This document shows positions 17,678 to 27,319 of a DNA stretch of 39,210 nt, in pieces. A program made the position numbers and the translations under genes. The stretch is from Rectinema subterraneum (lineage in GTDB: Bacteria; Spirochaetota; Spirochaetia; Treponematales; Rectinemataceae), in assembly GCA_009768935.1 (NCBI GenBank), contig WESA01000024.1, positions 1-39,210 of the forward strand. Direction: 5' to 3'. The notes under the pieces were generated by a model that had not been told where the DNA came from, did not search any database, and saw nothing but the letters and a program-made list of their open reading frames with translations. Position 1 is the stretch's first letter. Each line of letters opens with the position of its first letter.

Positions 17678-18417
17678 AAGTAGCTATCGATGGTCCCGCA
17701 GGATGCGGCAAATCGACTATTGCCCGGATGATTGCTGACAATCTTGGTTTTCTTTACATAAATTCCGGGAACCTCTATCGTGCGGTGGCATATTTAGCCT
17801 TGCGCGAAGGAGTATCCTGGCAGGATGGACAGGCGTTGACCGCTCTCATGCGACAGCATCGCTTTGACTATAAGCCCGATGGATCAGTTCTTGTCGACGG
17901 AGAGCGGCTTCTGGCAGAACTGCGCACTCCGCAGGTCGACGCAATTGTCGCGCAGGTTTCTGCAATTCCTTCGATTCGGGTAGAAGTTAATGCAATAATT
18001 CGCGCCATCTCAGAAGGCAAAGATGTCATCAGCGAGGGCCGCGACATTACAACTGTCGTCTTCCCCGATGCAGAAGTCAAATTCTATCTGGATGCTTCCT
18101 CTCAAGTGCGGGCGGAACGGCGTTTCCGTGAACGGCAGGAGGCTCGCTCACATGCTTTTTCTCAGCCTGACAGCCAGCAGGCCCCCAGGGACATGATCGC
18201 TCAGACTATCCCGGCCCCTCAATCCGCCCCCGCCATTGAAGAAATTCGCAAAAATATCGAAATGCGCGACCAGATCGATACACAAAAATCAGTCGGTGCG
18301 CTCAAAATCGCCAAAGATGCGGAATATTTGGACACCTCAGACTTGACCATACAGCAAGTTTATGAGAAAGTATACAACAAGATTATTTCGGCAAGGAAAG
18401 CACATGGCAGAAAATAA
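17674..18417 (+). CDS. cmk: Cytidylate kinase (bacterial type)
   Basis: Phosphorylates CMP and dCMP with ATP. 247 residues from ATG 17674 (AGGGG at 17660-17664); the frame extends upstream to 17593 but only inside rluB. The P-loop GPAGCGKST (7-15) is intact. Other motifs are INSGNLYRAVAYL, ISEGRDITTVVFPDAEVKFYLDAS and RAERRFRERQ. After residue 158 there is a Pro/Gln/Ala-rich insertion of about 25-30 residues in the lid region, before EEIRKNIEMRDQIDTQKS. It overlaps rpsA by 14 bases in a different frame. In some treponemes I recall the two being one fused protein; here they are separate. Confidence 0.95.
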   Translation: MKVAIDGPAGCGKSTIARMIADNLGFLYINSGNLYRAVAYLALREGVSWQDGQALTALMRQHRFDYKPDGSVLVDGERLLAELRTPQVDAIVAQVSAIPSIRVEVNAIIRAISEGKDVISEGRDITTVVFPDAEVKFYLDASSQVRAERRFRERQEARSHAFSQPDSQQAPRDMIAQTIPAPQSAPAIEEIRKNIEMRDQIDTQKSVGALKIAKDAEYLDTSDLTIQQVYEKVYNKIISARKAHGRK

Positions 18418-20131
18418 GGAAGTGGAAATGGACGTCACTGAACCCTCCCGGGACGATATCCAGACACAATTGCAGGAGCAGTACCTCAAATCACTCGAGG
18501 GGCTGGAGGAGGGCGATCTCATCGATGGAAAAGTCGTTCAGGTTGCTGGCGATACAGTATTCATCGATGTTGGCTACAAATCAGAAGGCAAATTGAGCCT
18601 GGAAGAATTCGGCGACAATCCCCCGAAAGCAGGGGACATTGTCAAAGTAATTCTCATCCGCAAAGAAACCCATTCGGGAGACATTGTCATTTCGAAGAAA
18701 AAAGCGGACGAGAAGCTCTTCTGGAAATCGATCGCGAATGCCTTCAAGGATCATCTGCCTGTCGAAGGCACCATCACAAAAGAAGTAAAAGGCGGCTTTG
18801 AAGTCAACCTTGGGCATGGCCTCACTGGCTTTCTCCCATTGAGCAAGGCTGACATCCAGCGACTAGAAAAGGGTTCCGAGCTGGTTGGTACACAAGCAAA
18901 ATTCTATCTCGAAAGACTTTATTCGGACAAAAAGATCAATATCATCCTCAACAGGCGCAAGCTCATGGAAGAAGAAATCGAGCAGCACCGTGCTTCTTTC
19001 TTCCAGAACACGCAGATTGGTGACACGGTAAAAGGTATCGTCAAAAGCTTTACCAGCTTTGGCGCTTTTATCGATCTTGGCGGTTTTGATGGGCTTCTGC
19101 ATATCAACGATATGAGTTGGGGCCATGTTACCCGCCCGAAGGATTTTGTTCGCAAGGGGCAGGAAATCGAGCTCAAAGTGATTCGCCTGGACCCGGAAGA
19201 AAAGCGCATTAATCTTTCGCTCAAGCATTTTACACCGGACCCGTGGAACAGCTTCGAAGAAAAATACCATGTCGGCGATGTAGTCAAGGGCAAAGTTACT
19301 AAGCTGACTGATTACGGCGCCTTTATTGAAATCGAAGAAGGAATCGAAGGGCTTGCTCATATTTCCGAGTTCTCGTGGGTGAAAAAAGTCCGAAAGCCGG
19401 AAGACATGCTGAAAGCGGGCGATATCGTCGATTGCATGATCCTTGGCTATGATATTCCTGCCGGCAAGGTTTCTCTCGGTCTCAAGCAGGTTCAGCCCAA
19501 TCCATGGGATACAATCGATGAACGGTATCCCGCTGGCACCAGGCTTAAAAGAAAAATCGTCAAAGTGACGAATGCCGGCGCGTTTGTCGAGCTCGAAGAA
19601 GGAATCGACGGATTCTTGCATATCGATGATTATTCCTGGACGCAAAAGATCAAGAATCCCTCTTCGGTACTCCATGAAGGCGACGAGATCGAAGTCATTG
19701 TTCTAGAAAGCAATGCGGAAGACAGAAATGTCCGGCTTGGCGTTAAGCAGCTCAGCGAAGATCCATGGCGCTCGTTTGCCAAGACCTATAAATTCGGCGC
19801 GATTGTCGAAGGGACTGTATCGTCTGTCACCGACTTCGGTGTTTTCGTGAAGGTCCCCGGAGAAATCGAAGGGCTGATCAAGAAACAGGATCTCGTTTCT
19901 GACCGGAGCGAATCCTACGACGACGCACTCAAGAAGTACCAGCCAGGCATGCAGGTAAAGGCTGTCGTAATCGATCTCAACCCCGACCGGCAGAAGCTTG
20001 GCCTCTCCGTCAAGGATTTGATTCAAAAGCAACAGCGCGAAGAGATTTCGCGATTTATCCAGGAGGACGAAGGCGAGGCGGGCTATACGCTTGGTGACCT
20101 TCTCAAAGCAAAGGATAAAGAAAACGACTGA
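18404..20131 (+). CDS. rpsA: 30S ribosomal protein S1
   Basis: 575 residues with six S1 RNA-binding domains, at about residues 35-100, 118-185, 205-275, 290-362, 377-450 and 464-540. Domains 3 to 5 are the most regular (for example GIVKSFTSFGAFIDLGGFDGLLH). It recruits mRNA to the ribosome. ATG 18404 follows AAGGA at 18393; the frame extends 14 codons upstream but without a better start. The C-terminal tail is charged (KQQREEISRFIQEDEGE). The cmk-rpsA pairing is widespread in bacteria. Confidence 0.95.
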   Translation: MAENKEVEMDVTEPSRDDIQTQLQEQYLKSLEGLEEGDLIDGKVVQVAGDTVFIDVGYKSEGKLSLEEFGDNPPKAGDIVKVILIRKETHSGDIVISKKKADEKLFWKSIANAFKDHLPVEGTITKEVKGGFEVNLGHGLTGFLPLSKADIQRLEKGSELVGTQAKFYLERLYSDKKINIILNRRKLMEEEIEQHRASFFQNTQIGDTVKGIVKSFTSFGAFIDLGGFDGLLHINDMSWGHVTRPKDFVRKGQEIELKVIRLDPEEKRINLSLKHFTPDPWNSFEEKYHVGDVVKGKVTKLTDYGAFIEIEEGIEGLAHISEFSWVKKVRKPEDMLKAGDIVDCMILGYDIPAGKVSLGLKQVQPNPWDTIDERYPAGTRLKRKIVKVTNAGAFVELEEGIDGFLHIDDYSWTQKIKNPSSVLHEGDEIEVIVLESNAEDRNVRLGVKQLSEDPWRSFAKTYKFGAIVEGTVSSVTDFGVFVKVPGEIEGLIKKQDLVSDRSESYDDALKKYQPGMQVKAVVIDLNPDRQKLGLSVKDLIQKQQREEISRFIQEDEGEAGYTLGDLLKAKDKEND

Positions 20132-20155
20132 TCCAAATGGCTCAGTCAACATGAC

Positions 20156-21679
20156 ATGACAGCGATGGTTTCAGCGATCGATCCGGACAAGTTCCGCACG
20201 CTGATCGATATCAATGCGCGGCTCAATTCCAGTTACACGAATTTCCGCTCGTTGCTGAAGGCTATTGTTGAATCAGCAGCGAGGCTTGTAGGCGCAGAAG
20301 CGGCAAGCCTCGCCCTTTTCGATGCTGCTACGGAAACGCTCAGATTTGAAATCGCCCTCGGTCCGCGAGGGCTCGAGCTTCAAGGCAAATCGATCCCTGC
20401 AACAGAAGGAATTGCTGGTTGGGTGTATCAGAACAGCAAATCCATTATCGTGAACGATGCTGCCCACGACCAGCGATTTTCGCCAACAATTTCGAAAGAA
20501 ATCGCATACAGCACCAATTCCATCCTCGCAGTGCCGCTGAAGGTCAAAGACAAGACTGAAGGCGTCATAGAACTTATCAACAAGACATCCCATGGCCTCT
20601 TTATGGCTGATGATCTCGAATGGGTAGAGATATTTGCAGTGCAGGCCGGAATTGCGTTCGAAAACGCGAAGCAGTTTGAGCGCACTGAACATGAGCTGAC
20701 ATACCTTCAGCAGAAAGTTCAGGAAGAGCAGGGCTGGCATCCGCTCGTTTTTTCATCTAAAGTCATGCAGGAACGCCTCGATCTCGTCAAACGTGTCGCT
20801 CCCAGCGATGCATCGGTGCTCATCCTGGGTGAAAGCGGAGTCGGAAAAGAACTGATCGCCGAACAGCTTCATCTGCTTTCACGCCGTGCGGAAAAGCCTT
20901 TTGTGCGCGTCAACTGCGCTGCGCTTCCGGAAAATCTGCTCGAAAGCGAGCTTTTTGGCCATGTAAAAGGCGCATTTACTGATGCCATAAGCAATAGGGC
21001 AGGGCGCTTCGAAGCTGCCGATGGCGGCACAATATTTCTGGATGAAATCGCGGAATTGCCGCTCAGGCTTCAAGCAAAGCTGTTGCGGGTCATTCAGCAA
21101 AAAACCTTCGAGCGAGTCGGTTCGAGCGAAACCATAAAGGTCGATGTGCGCATTATCGCAGCGACAAACAGAGATATTGAAAAACTTGTTCAGAATCAGG
21201 AATTTCGCAGCGACTTGTACTATCGGCTCAACGTGCTCCCTATTCATATTCCGCCGTTAAGGGAACGCCTGGATGATATCCCACCTCTCGCAGAGCATTT
21301 TTTGTTGAAATATGCGAGGGAAACAAATCGCGGAATCATGCATTTTTCGGATTCAGCAGTGCAATGCATGATGGGGTACAGCTGGCCTGGTAATATTCGA
21401 GAGCTTGAAAATGCTATCGAAAGGGCAGTGCTGATCGCAAAGGGCAATCTCATTACCGCCGATGATCTTATGATTGGAAATAAAGCCGAACCATCGTACA
21501 AGCAATTCGAAGGCAAAGATCTCAAAGAAGCGATTATTTTGTTCAAACGCCACTATATACAAGCCTCTCTGGAACAGAACCGCTGGAATCAGACAGAAAC
21601 CGCACGGCATCTTCAAATTCAGCGGACCTACTTGTCACGATTGATAAAAGAGCTCAATATTCTGCAAAACAAGGAGTAA
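20156..21679 (+). CDS. GAF-domain sigma-54-dependent transcriptional activator
   Basis: 507 residues in three parts. A GAF sensor domain covers about 10-170, including [19 protein letters not shown] short coiled linker follows at 172-192. The AAA+ sigma-54 activation domain covers about 197-430. Walker A is GESGVGKE (225-232), the sigma-54 contact loop GAFTDA (272-277) is intact, and Walker B is GGTIFLDE (290-297). The C-terminal Fis-type helix-turn-helix is about 465-500 ([21 protein letters not shown]). It has no receiver domain, so a small ligand or a partner probably controls it through GAF, as in NorR/FhlA types. No good ribosome site is visible; ATG 20156 and ATG 20165 are both possible. 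Its targets and any rpoN gene are not in the window. Confidence 0.88.
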   Translation: MTAMVSAIDPDKFRTLIDINARLNSSYTNFRSLLKAIVESAARLVGAEAASLALFDAATETLRFEIALGPRGLELQGKSIPATEGIAGWVYQNSKSIIVNDAAHDQRFSPTISKEIAYSTNSILAVPLKVKDKTEGVIELINKTSHGLFMADDLEWVEIFAVQAGIAFENAKQFERTEHELTYLQQKVQEEQGWHPLVFSSKVMQERLDLVKRVAPSDASVLILGESGVGKELIAEQLHLLSRRAEKPFVRVNCAALPENLLESELFGHVKGAFTDAISNRAGRFEAADGGTIFLDEIAELPLRLQAKLLRVIQQKTFERVGSSETIKVDVRIIAATNRDIEKLVQNQEFRSDLYYRLNVLPIHIPPLRERLDDIPPLAEHFLLKYARETNRGIMHFSDSAVQCMMGYSWPGNIRELENAIERAVLIAKGNLITADDLMIGNKAEPSYKQFEGKDLKEAIILFKRHYIQASLEQNRWNQTETARHLQIQRTYLSRLIKELNILQNKE

Positions 21680-21682
21680 GGT

Positions 21683-22411
21683 GTGAATCAACAGGAAAAG
21701 CAGCCCCGGAAGGATATGAATGTCCTCAATAAAAACGAGAAAAAGGCTTTTTCAGACAAGCTGGCCGATTTTATCAGCGCCAATAGAATCCTCTTTATAG
21801 GTATTGCAATTGGAATCGTTGTTGCGATTGCAGCCGTAGGCATCTATACCGCGGTCTCGGAAAATGTCGCGACAGCATCGAGCAGGGCAATGGAACTTGC
21901 TGAGCAGAAACTGCAGCAATGGTCACAGGAAACCGATGAGCAAAAGAAAGCCGATAGCGAAAAAGCGCTTTTGGTCGATCTGGATACTATTGCAAAGAAA
22001 TGGCCGCACACTATCGCTGCGCAGCGTGCACTGCTCAGAAAAGCTGCGATTTTGAACCAAAAAAAAGAATATGCCGATGCTGAAAAGACCGCGCTCGATG
22101 CGCTTGCAAGAAACAAGAATTCGTATGCAGCGCCGATCGCGCTCGAACTCGCTGCGGTTTCGGCAGAAGAGGCCGGCAATAAAGACGCAGCAATCGCGCA
22201 TTATACACAGCTTGCAAAGGATTATCTGAAAGACAATCCGGTCGCTCCGCATGCGCTGTTCAATCTAGGCAGGCTGCAGGAAGAAAAATCCGATTACAAG
22301 GCCGCAATGGCCTCTTATAACCAGCTTGTGTCGGCATTCGGAGGCTCGGATTGGGCACTCCTTGCAAAGAACAGAATCATTTACCTGAAAGCGAAGGGGC
22401 TGGCGGAGTAG
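21683..22411 (+). CDS. Membrane-anchored tetratricopeptide-repeat protein (YfgM-like)
   Basis: About 242 residues, starting at GTG 21683 with AAGGAG at 21671-21676. A charged cytoplasmic segment of about 35 residues is followed by one helix, ILFIGIAIGIVVAIAAVGIYTAV (about 36-58). The remainder is alpha-helical, with TPR-like units such as LLRKAAILNQKKEYADAEKTAL, ALELAAVSAEEAGNKDAAIAHY and APHALFNLGRLQEEKSDYKAAMASY. The topology resembles YfgM and other TPR_21 proteins that assist envelope protein folding; that function is only inferred. It starts 3 bases after the activator gene. Confidence 0.78.
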   Translation: MNQQEKQPRKDMNVLNKNEKKAFSDKLADFISANRILFIGIAIGIVVAIAAVGIYTAVSENVATASSRAMELAEQKLQQWSQETDEQKKADSEKALLVDLDTIAKKWPHTIAAQRALLRKAAILNQKKEYADAEKTALDALARNKNSYAAPIALELAAVSAEEAGNKDAAIAHYTQLAKDYLKDNPVAPHALFNLGRLQEEKSDYKAAMASYNQLVSAFGGSDWALLAKNRIIYLKAKGLAE

Positions 22412-22435
22412 GGTGCTTCAAATTAGGCGGTCGCT

Positions 22436-23197
22436 ATGAGAGGGCGCAAGAAGTATTTCTTTGATAATCCTCGAATTGTGGCTGCCGGGGCTAAAAGGAA
22501 ATCATATATTTTTCGTGCCCTGCTATTTGCAAGTGCTGCAATTTCTTCTTTTTTAATGTTTTCATGTGGAACGCCTTCTGCGGAATATCTTTATCACCCT
22601 ATTGATTTCACGTCTGAAACTGGTATTTTGAGACTTTTGCCTAATCCGTCGAATATCGATGATTCTTATGTGGCAGCATTGTTCAAAGGATATGAAATTT
22701 ACTATCATGTATTTGACACTAATGATGCAGCTCTGAACAGTTTATCTCTGCTTCAATCTTTATCTTCATATGATCCATCATATTTTATGTCTATCGCGAC
22801 CAGCAGCACTTATAATTATTATCCTTTGCTTCATAGATTTGATTATCTGATTGATCCACATAGACCTCTTATTGTTGTTTCGAACACCACGAACAATACA
22901 TACTTGGAATTCGATTTGAATATGGAAATTAATAAATCCTGGTCAATTACTTCTGGAACCGATATTATTGTTGATTCTGTTGTCAGAAATTTGGCGAATA
23001 ATACTTCTGCTGATTTTTTTGTAAGTGCTTATTATAATTCTAAAGATCAAGATTATACTGGATCTGATTCGCCCAAAACTGTATATATTGTTTTCTTTGC
23101 CGTTTCATATGGCATATCAGAAGCTTCTTTAGGGAATGCGCTCTATAGTGAGCCTGTAATTATTGATGCTCCGGTTGAATATACACCTAATTCTTGA
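22436..23197 (+). CDS. AT-rich orphan lipoprotein of unknown function
   Basis: 253 residues. A basic N-terminus of about 26 residues precedes the hydrophobic stretch FRALLFASAAISSFLMFSC. Cys44 lies in a loose spirochaete-style lipobox (LMFSC), so it is probably lipid-modified. The mature part is rich in Ser, Asn and Tyr, and I recognise no domain. Lines sampled by eye are about one third G+C, against roughly half in the surrounding genes, with many A/T-ending codons. AGGCGG precedes the ATG. It is the last plus-strand gene before the convergent junction, a common place for recently acquired genes. Confidence 0.7.
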   Translation: MRGRKKYFFDNPRIVAAGAKRKSYIFRALLFASAAISSFLMFSCGTPSAEYLYHPIDFTSETGILRLLPNPSNIDDSYVAALFKGYEIYYHVFDTNDAALNSLSLLQSLSSYDPSYFMSIATSSTYNYYPLLHRFDYLIDPHRPLIVVSNTTNNTYLEFDLNMEINKSWSITSGTDIIVDSVVRNLANNTSADFFVSAYYNSKDQDYTGSDSPKTVYIVFFAVSYGISEASLGNALYSEPVIIDAPVEYTPNS

Positions 23198-23245
23198 TTT
23201 TTTAATTGTATTGGGGGATTAATAGGGAAGAAATAAGAAGTTCAG

Positions 23246-23305
23246 GCTGCTGCGTTGTTTTATTATGGCTAGCGCAGCATGAAAGAAAGCTCATGCTTTA
23301 TAGTT
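23246..23305. terminator. Possible bidirectional terminator region with two alternative hairpins
   Basis: TGCTGCG (23248-23254) pairs with CGCAGCA (23273-23279). AGCATGA (23276-23282) pairs with TCATGCT (23291-23297), with an 8-base loop, followed by TTATAG on the plus strand. The two hairpins share bases and cannot form together. The T-runs are poor, so termination is a guess based on location between convergent genes. The rest of the gap at 23198-23411 shows nothing else I can support. Confidence 0.3.
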
Positions 23306-23411
23306 CGCATAATGTATATTCTGTCTACCTATAAGTTACCTTTTAAAACATCATCAGCAAACACCATCAGTCAACAACTATTAGCGCGTTACCTTCTGTC
23401 AGTGGTTTTTC

Positions 23412-26003
23412 TTACAGCGCCTCTTCCAGTGGAAGCAAGTTCCCTGCTTCATCTTTTGCAAAGCATTTTGTTCTGCATGCTCTGAATTTGATTTCTTTTC
23501 CTTTTGAGGATTCCGAAAAAGTTTTCAGGGTCTTGTAAAAATTCTTTATTTTTCCAGAAGCAGGCTCGAAATTTTCCAGCACAAATAATTCTCTGCTATC
23601 ATCAAAGCTTTTCCAAGAAATAAAATCTGCCGAATTGCTGCACAGCGCAGCACAAGCAATACTATAGCTTTCCTGGTCTATAAAAGCATATTTCCATTCT
23701 GCTGCGGAAAACAATGATCCAATTGTATGTTTGCCTTGAGCCAATCTGATTGAATCAACAGCGAGGCCCTTCGGAAGATTCTCGTTTATGCTTTGCAGTA
23801 CTGCAAGGCTCGATTCGGATATTTCTCTGAACAGCCTTTGTTGTGCATCTTTATCTACGGAAATAAATACTCCGAGGATATCTCTTTCGGATTCGACGCC
23901 CAATGGCAAAGGCGGCGACAGTTCGAGCTTTGGCTGCGGATTGAAGCCTTCAGTATATTGCATTGGAATTCCGAGTATTTGAAAAGCCCTCGAAAAAGCA
24001 TTTGCAACTTCATGCATGGGATAAAGAACAGCAAGATCACGCTTCGACCAGGTGAAAACGAGCTTCATTCTTATTCGATTATCTTCTTTTGCTTTCGCCC
24101 ACTCAAAATCTATCTTCCGGATTTTTTTATTTGAGCTTCCAACAAACTCAATATTATCGAAGATTGGTTCAACAAGTATACTATTAGATACTATATTAAT
24201 GTATTTATCACATATACCACAGGGATTAGTGCATATTTCATTACATGCTGCAGTAATAATTCCATTTTCTGCTTTTTCTTTTTCATGCTTCAGCCATTGT
24301 TGCGACACCTTCAGGGATATCGTATGCCATGGCAGCTCTTCTCGAAGGCTTCTTTTATGCAAATAGGCCTGCCATGCGCCCTCCCCTCTTGTTTCATTGA
24401 ACTTCTTGAGAGCTGCTCGCCATACATCGCGGTTCATAAATTCTTCCCATGCATCGAGCCTGGCCCCGGACCGATAAGCATCTATAATGAGATCGCCGAC
24501 GGCTTCGTCTCCGCGCGAAATAATTCCTTCTAGGACCGAAAGAAATGGAGGATGATAGGTAACATCAATGTTTCGCATGTAGCGAAAATTCCTGCGGATA
24601 TAGTTGATGCATTCAAGCGCTTCTTCTTCTGATAATTGTTCCTCGCGCTCATATGGAGTATGAGCTTTAGGAATAAAAGTTCCTACATTCACATGAATCG
24701 CAATCCTTTCAACAGCAGCAATTTTCTTTATATATTCAACAATTGCTTCCGCTTCGTTCATTCCCCTTCCGCTTACCGGCAAGCCGATCATAAAGTAAAA
24801 TTTCGCGGACCTGAAGCCTTTGGCTTTGGCTTCGCGCAGAATCAGCTCAATTTTTTCCAGCGGAACGCGCTTGTTGATGCTGCACTGCCACTCGTCAAGC
24901 GGCGTTTCAACAGCAAAAGTCAATCCCGACTTCCTTACCTCGGAAATCTTTTCAAGCAAAGGAAGAGTAAAGCTGTCTACTTTGAGGCTCGGTAGCTGAA
25001 AAGATATCTTTTTCGCAGACCATTTGCTGTTGAGCGTTTCGAAAAGCTCCACAATGCCCGGATAATCGCCAGAAGAAAGGGAAGAAAGGGTAATTTCTCT
25101 ATATCCTTTCTGCATAACGAGATCTTCTACTTCTTTCTGAATTATTCCGGGGTATTTCGATCGCTGGGGTCTATAATAATAGCCCGCATGACAGAATCGG
25201 CAGCCATTCGGACATCCCCTCATTATTTCCACCGTGCCATGCGAATGGACAGGATTCAAAACAGGATATGGAAAACTTGGCTGATATGCTGTCTTGGGAA
25301 AATCTGGATAAATAGCCCTAACAACGCGTTTTTTCTTTTCGATTCCGAGGGCCTTGCAGCTGGCTGAGGACATCCAAACCGAAGGATGCCGTGAAATATG
25401 TCGCAAGATGTCGGTTCGCTGTGCACCACTTTTTTTCAATTCCGCAACCTGATCCATAAGCTCAACAAATCCGGCTTCGGCTTCTCCAATCCAGACGGCG
25501 TCGAAAAATCTTTCAAATGGCAAAGGATTTGTCACCGCAGGACCACCCGCGAGCACGATTGGGTCTTTATCACTGCGTTCAATTGATTCGATCGGCACTC
25601 CTCCCCTCTCCATCACTGTCAAAACATTCGTCGCAAGCAGCTCATAGCCAATCGAGAAAGCCAGTATGTCACATTCAGAAAGGGGGATACCGCTTTCAAG
25701 CGTATACAAGGGAATATTTTTCTCTCTCAAGAGATTTTCAAAATCCGGGGCAGGCGCAAACACCCGCTCGCAGATCAAGCTGCTGCGCTTCTCATTCAAC
25801 ATGGAGTAGAGAATTCTGATGGCATTATTCGACATTCCTATTTCATAGAGGTCGGGGAAGCATATCGCTATTCTCAAGCGCTGATCATCTTGATCTATTG
25901 CCGGAACAGCATCACATTCTCCTCCAACATATCGAGCCGGCTTTTGGATATGGAAAAGAGCGTCTCCAAAGTCTCTCAAAGGATCAATAAACGATTTCCT
26001 CAT
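23412..26003 (-). CDS. Fused B12-binding/radical SAM protein (TIGR03960 type) with C-terminal DUF2344 domain (TIGR03936 type)
   Basis: 863 residues from ATG 26003, where ATGA overlaps the rodA stop; the longer open frame upstream is inside rodA. The N-terminal part has FPDLYEIGMSNNAIRILY, typical of this family's B12-binding-like region. The radical SAM cluster motif is CPNGCRFC, with Cys264, 268 and 271. After CTNPCGICDKYINI the last 230 residues match DUF2344 (KLVFTWSKRDLAVLYPMHEVANAF and YTEGFNPQPKLELSPPLPLG). In many bacteria these are two adjacent genes; here they are one. The family's substrate is not established to my knowledge. The C-terminal part is more AT-rich than the N-terminal part. 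Confidence 0.88.
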   Translation of the reverse strand: MRKSFIDPLRDFGDALFHIQKPARYVGGECDAVPAIDQDDQRLRIAICFPDLYEIGMSNNAIRILYSMLNEKRSSLICERVFAPAPDFENLLREKNIPLYTLESGIPLSECDILAFSIGYELLATNVLTVMERGGVPIESIERSDKDPIVLAGGPAVTNPLPFERFFDAVWIGEAEAGFVELMDQVAELKKSGAQRTDILRHISRHPSVWMSSASCKALGIEKKKRVVRAIYPDFPKTAYQPSFPYPVLNPVHSHGTVEIMRGCPNGCRFCHAGYYYRPQRSKYPGIIQKEVEDLVMQKGYREITLSSLSSGDYPGIVELFETLNSKWSAKKISFQLPSLKVDSFTLPLLEKISEVRKSGLTFAVETPLDEWQCSINKRVPLEKIELILREAKAKGFRSAKFYFMIGLPVSGRGMNEAEAIVEYIKKIAAVERIAIHVNVGTFIPKAHTPYEREEQLSEEEALECINYIRRNFRYMRNIDVTYHPPFLSVLEGIISRGDEAVGDLIIDAYRSGARLDAWEEFMNRDVWRAALKKFNETRGEGAWQAYLHKRSLREELPWHTISLKVSQQWLKHEKEKAENGIITAACNEICTNPCGICDKYINIVSNSILVEPIFDNIEFVGSSNKKIRKIDFEWAKAKEDNRIRMKLVFTWSKRDLAVLYPMHEVANAFSRAFQILGIPMQYTEGFNPQPKLELSPPLPLGVESERDILGVFISVDKDAQQRLFREISESSLAVLQSINENLPKGLAVDSIRLAQGKHTIGSLFSAAEWKYAFIDQESYSIACAALCSNSADFISWKSFDDSRELFVLENFEPASGKIKNFYKTLKTFSESSKGKEIKFRACRTKCFAKDEAGNLLPLEEAL

Positions 26004-27319
26004 GCTGAATACCTGCGAGCTGAAATTCCAGTAAGGATGCCTATCGAAATGAGGGAAGACCACATGGCAGAACCTCCATATGAAATAAAGTAGAGCGGTA
26101 TTCCCGTCACTGGCATGATCCCCATGGCCATTCCAACATTGATCATAAAGTGAAAAGCGAATATGCCGAGGATTCCGCCGACTATGTACTGCGAAAAACG
26201 ATCCTTCGATGTTTCGATCAGTACAAAGCATCGAATGAAAATAATCGCATACAGCGCAAACAGAACAAGGCAGCCAAAAAACCCGAATTCTTCAGCAATT
26301 ATAGAAAAAATAAAATCAGTACTTTGCTGAGGAATATACCTTGCATGGCTATGCGACCCTTGCAGATACCCTTTTCCCCAAAATCCGCCAGACCCGATAG
26401 CAGTGATGCTTTGCAGAATATTCCAACCGGATCCTCTGGGATCTATGCTGGGATCGATAAAAACCAGCAACCGCTCGATCTGGTACGGTTTTAAGAGTTT
26501 ATGTGCTGCAAAAGCACCAGCAATTGAAAACGCAAGAATGGCAAAAGCATAGGAAAGCCAATAATAGTAGCGCTTTTTGAATTTGAGCCATCCGACGCCG
26601 GCTATCACTGCTATAAAGAGAATGATCACAAAAATAAGCACGAGAATATCCGTCTTTGCGATTATGACATTCAGGATATTATCCTGGCTATAATGATTTG
26701 CCGCATACAGAGGCAAGCTTAAAAAAAGGAAAATCCCAAGGATCGAAATTACCCCGAATAAAATGTATCTGAAATCGACATCTGCAAGGGTCAGCATGAT
26801 GAGAGCTGCGGGGAAGAACACGAGGGCGGAGCCAAAATCAGGCTGGATAAGAATAAGCATGAGTGGCAAACTCAAAATAAGGCCAGTCATAACAAGCTTT
26901 TTGAAACTCGAATCGTACTCAGCTGAATCAAGGTAGCGCCCCAGCATTAGCACTGTGGCGATTTTAGCAAATTCAGCTGGCTGAATGCCAAAACCCCCTA
27001 TGCCAATCCATGCTCGTGCGCCATTCACTACTCTTCCGGCAACCCGTGTGAGAACAAGAAGAGCAATTGCTATGGCAAAAAAAATCCACGAAGTATCCTT
27101 GAACCTCGAAAAATCGAAAAGTGCTGCACCAGCAAGAAGAAAAAATCCGATGACAAACCAAACCAGCTGCTTTACATATTCATTCGAGACAAGCCTTCCT
27201 TCCGCATCGACACCGGATGAATAAATGGCTGCAATCCCTATCGCGCAAAGAAGAATTGTCGCTATGAGCAGGTAGTAGTCGATATTGCCGAATAATCTTC
27301 TGAGACTCTGCAGATTCAT
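26000..27319 (-). CDS. rodA: Peptidoglycan glycosyltransferase RodA (SEDS family)
   Basis: 439 residues from ATG 27319, preceded by GGGAG; the upstream open frame lies in mrdA. It polymerises lipid II into glycan strands during cell elongation together with PBP2. About ten membrane helices are visible. The family signature near the C-terminus is MPVTGIPLYFISYGGSAMW, and PAEFAKIATVLMLGRYL is another conserved region. It overlaps mrdA by 4 bases upstream and the radical SAM gene by 4 bases downstream. Confidence 0.95.
   Translation of the reverse strand: MNLQSLRRLFGNIDYYLLIATILLCAIGIAAIYSSGVDAEGRLVSNEYVKQLVWFVIGFFLLAGAALFDFSRFKDTSWIFFAIAIALLVLTRVAGRVVNGARAWIGIGGFGIQPAEFAKIATVLMLGRYLDSAEYDSSFKKLVMTGLILSLPLMLILIQPDFGSALVFFPAALIMLTLADVDFRYILFGVISILGIFLFLSLPLYAANHYSQDNILNVIIAKTDILVLIFVIILFIAVIAGVGWLKFKKRYYYWLSYAFAILAFSIAGAFAAHKLLKPYQIERLLVFIDPSIDPRGSGWNILQSITAIGSGGFWGKGYLQGSHSHARYIPQQSTDFIFSIIAEEFGFFGCLVLFALYAIIFIRCFVLIETSKDRFSQYIVGGILGIFAFHFMINVGMAMGIMPVTGIPLYFISYGGSAMWSSLISIGILTGISARRYSA

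Noticed and set aside
18863..19675. 270-residue open frame opposite rpsA
   Set aside because: It mirrors the repeated S1 domains and has no start signal; a shadow of coding sequence.
17674..20131. A cmk-rpsA fusion broken by a frameshift
   Set aside because: Cmk ends naturally, S1 begins with its own ATG and AAGGA box, and the two overlap by 14 bases, which fits two normal genes.
23279..23485. 68-codon open frame in the convergent gap
   Set aside because: It lacks a ribosome site, runs into the 3' end of the radical SAM gene and shows no family features.
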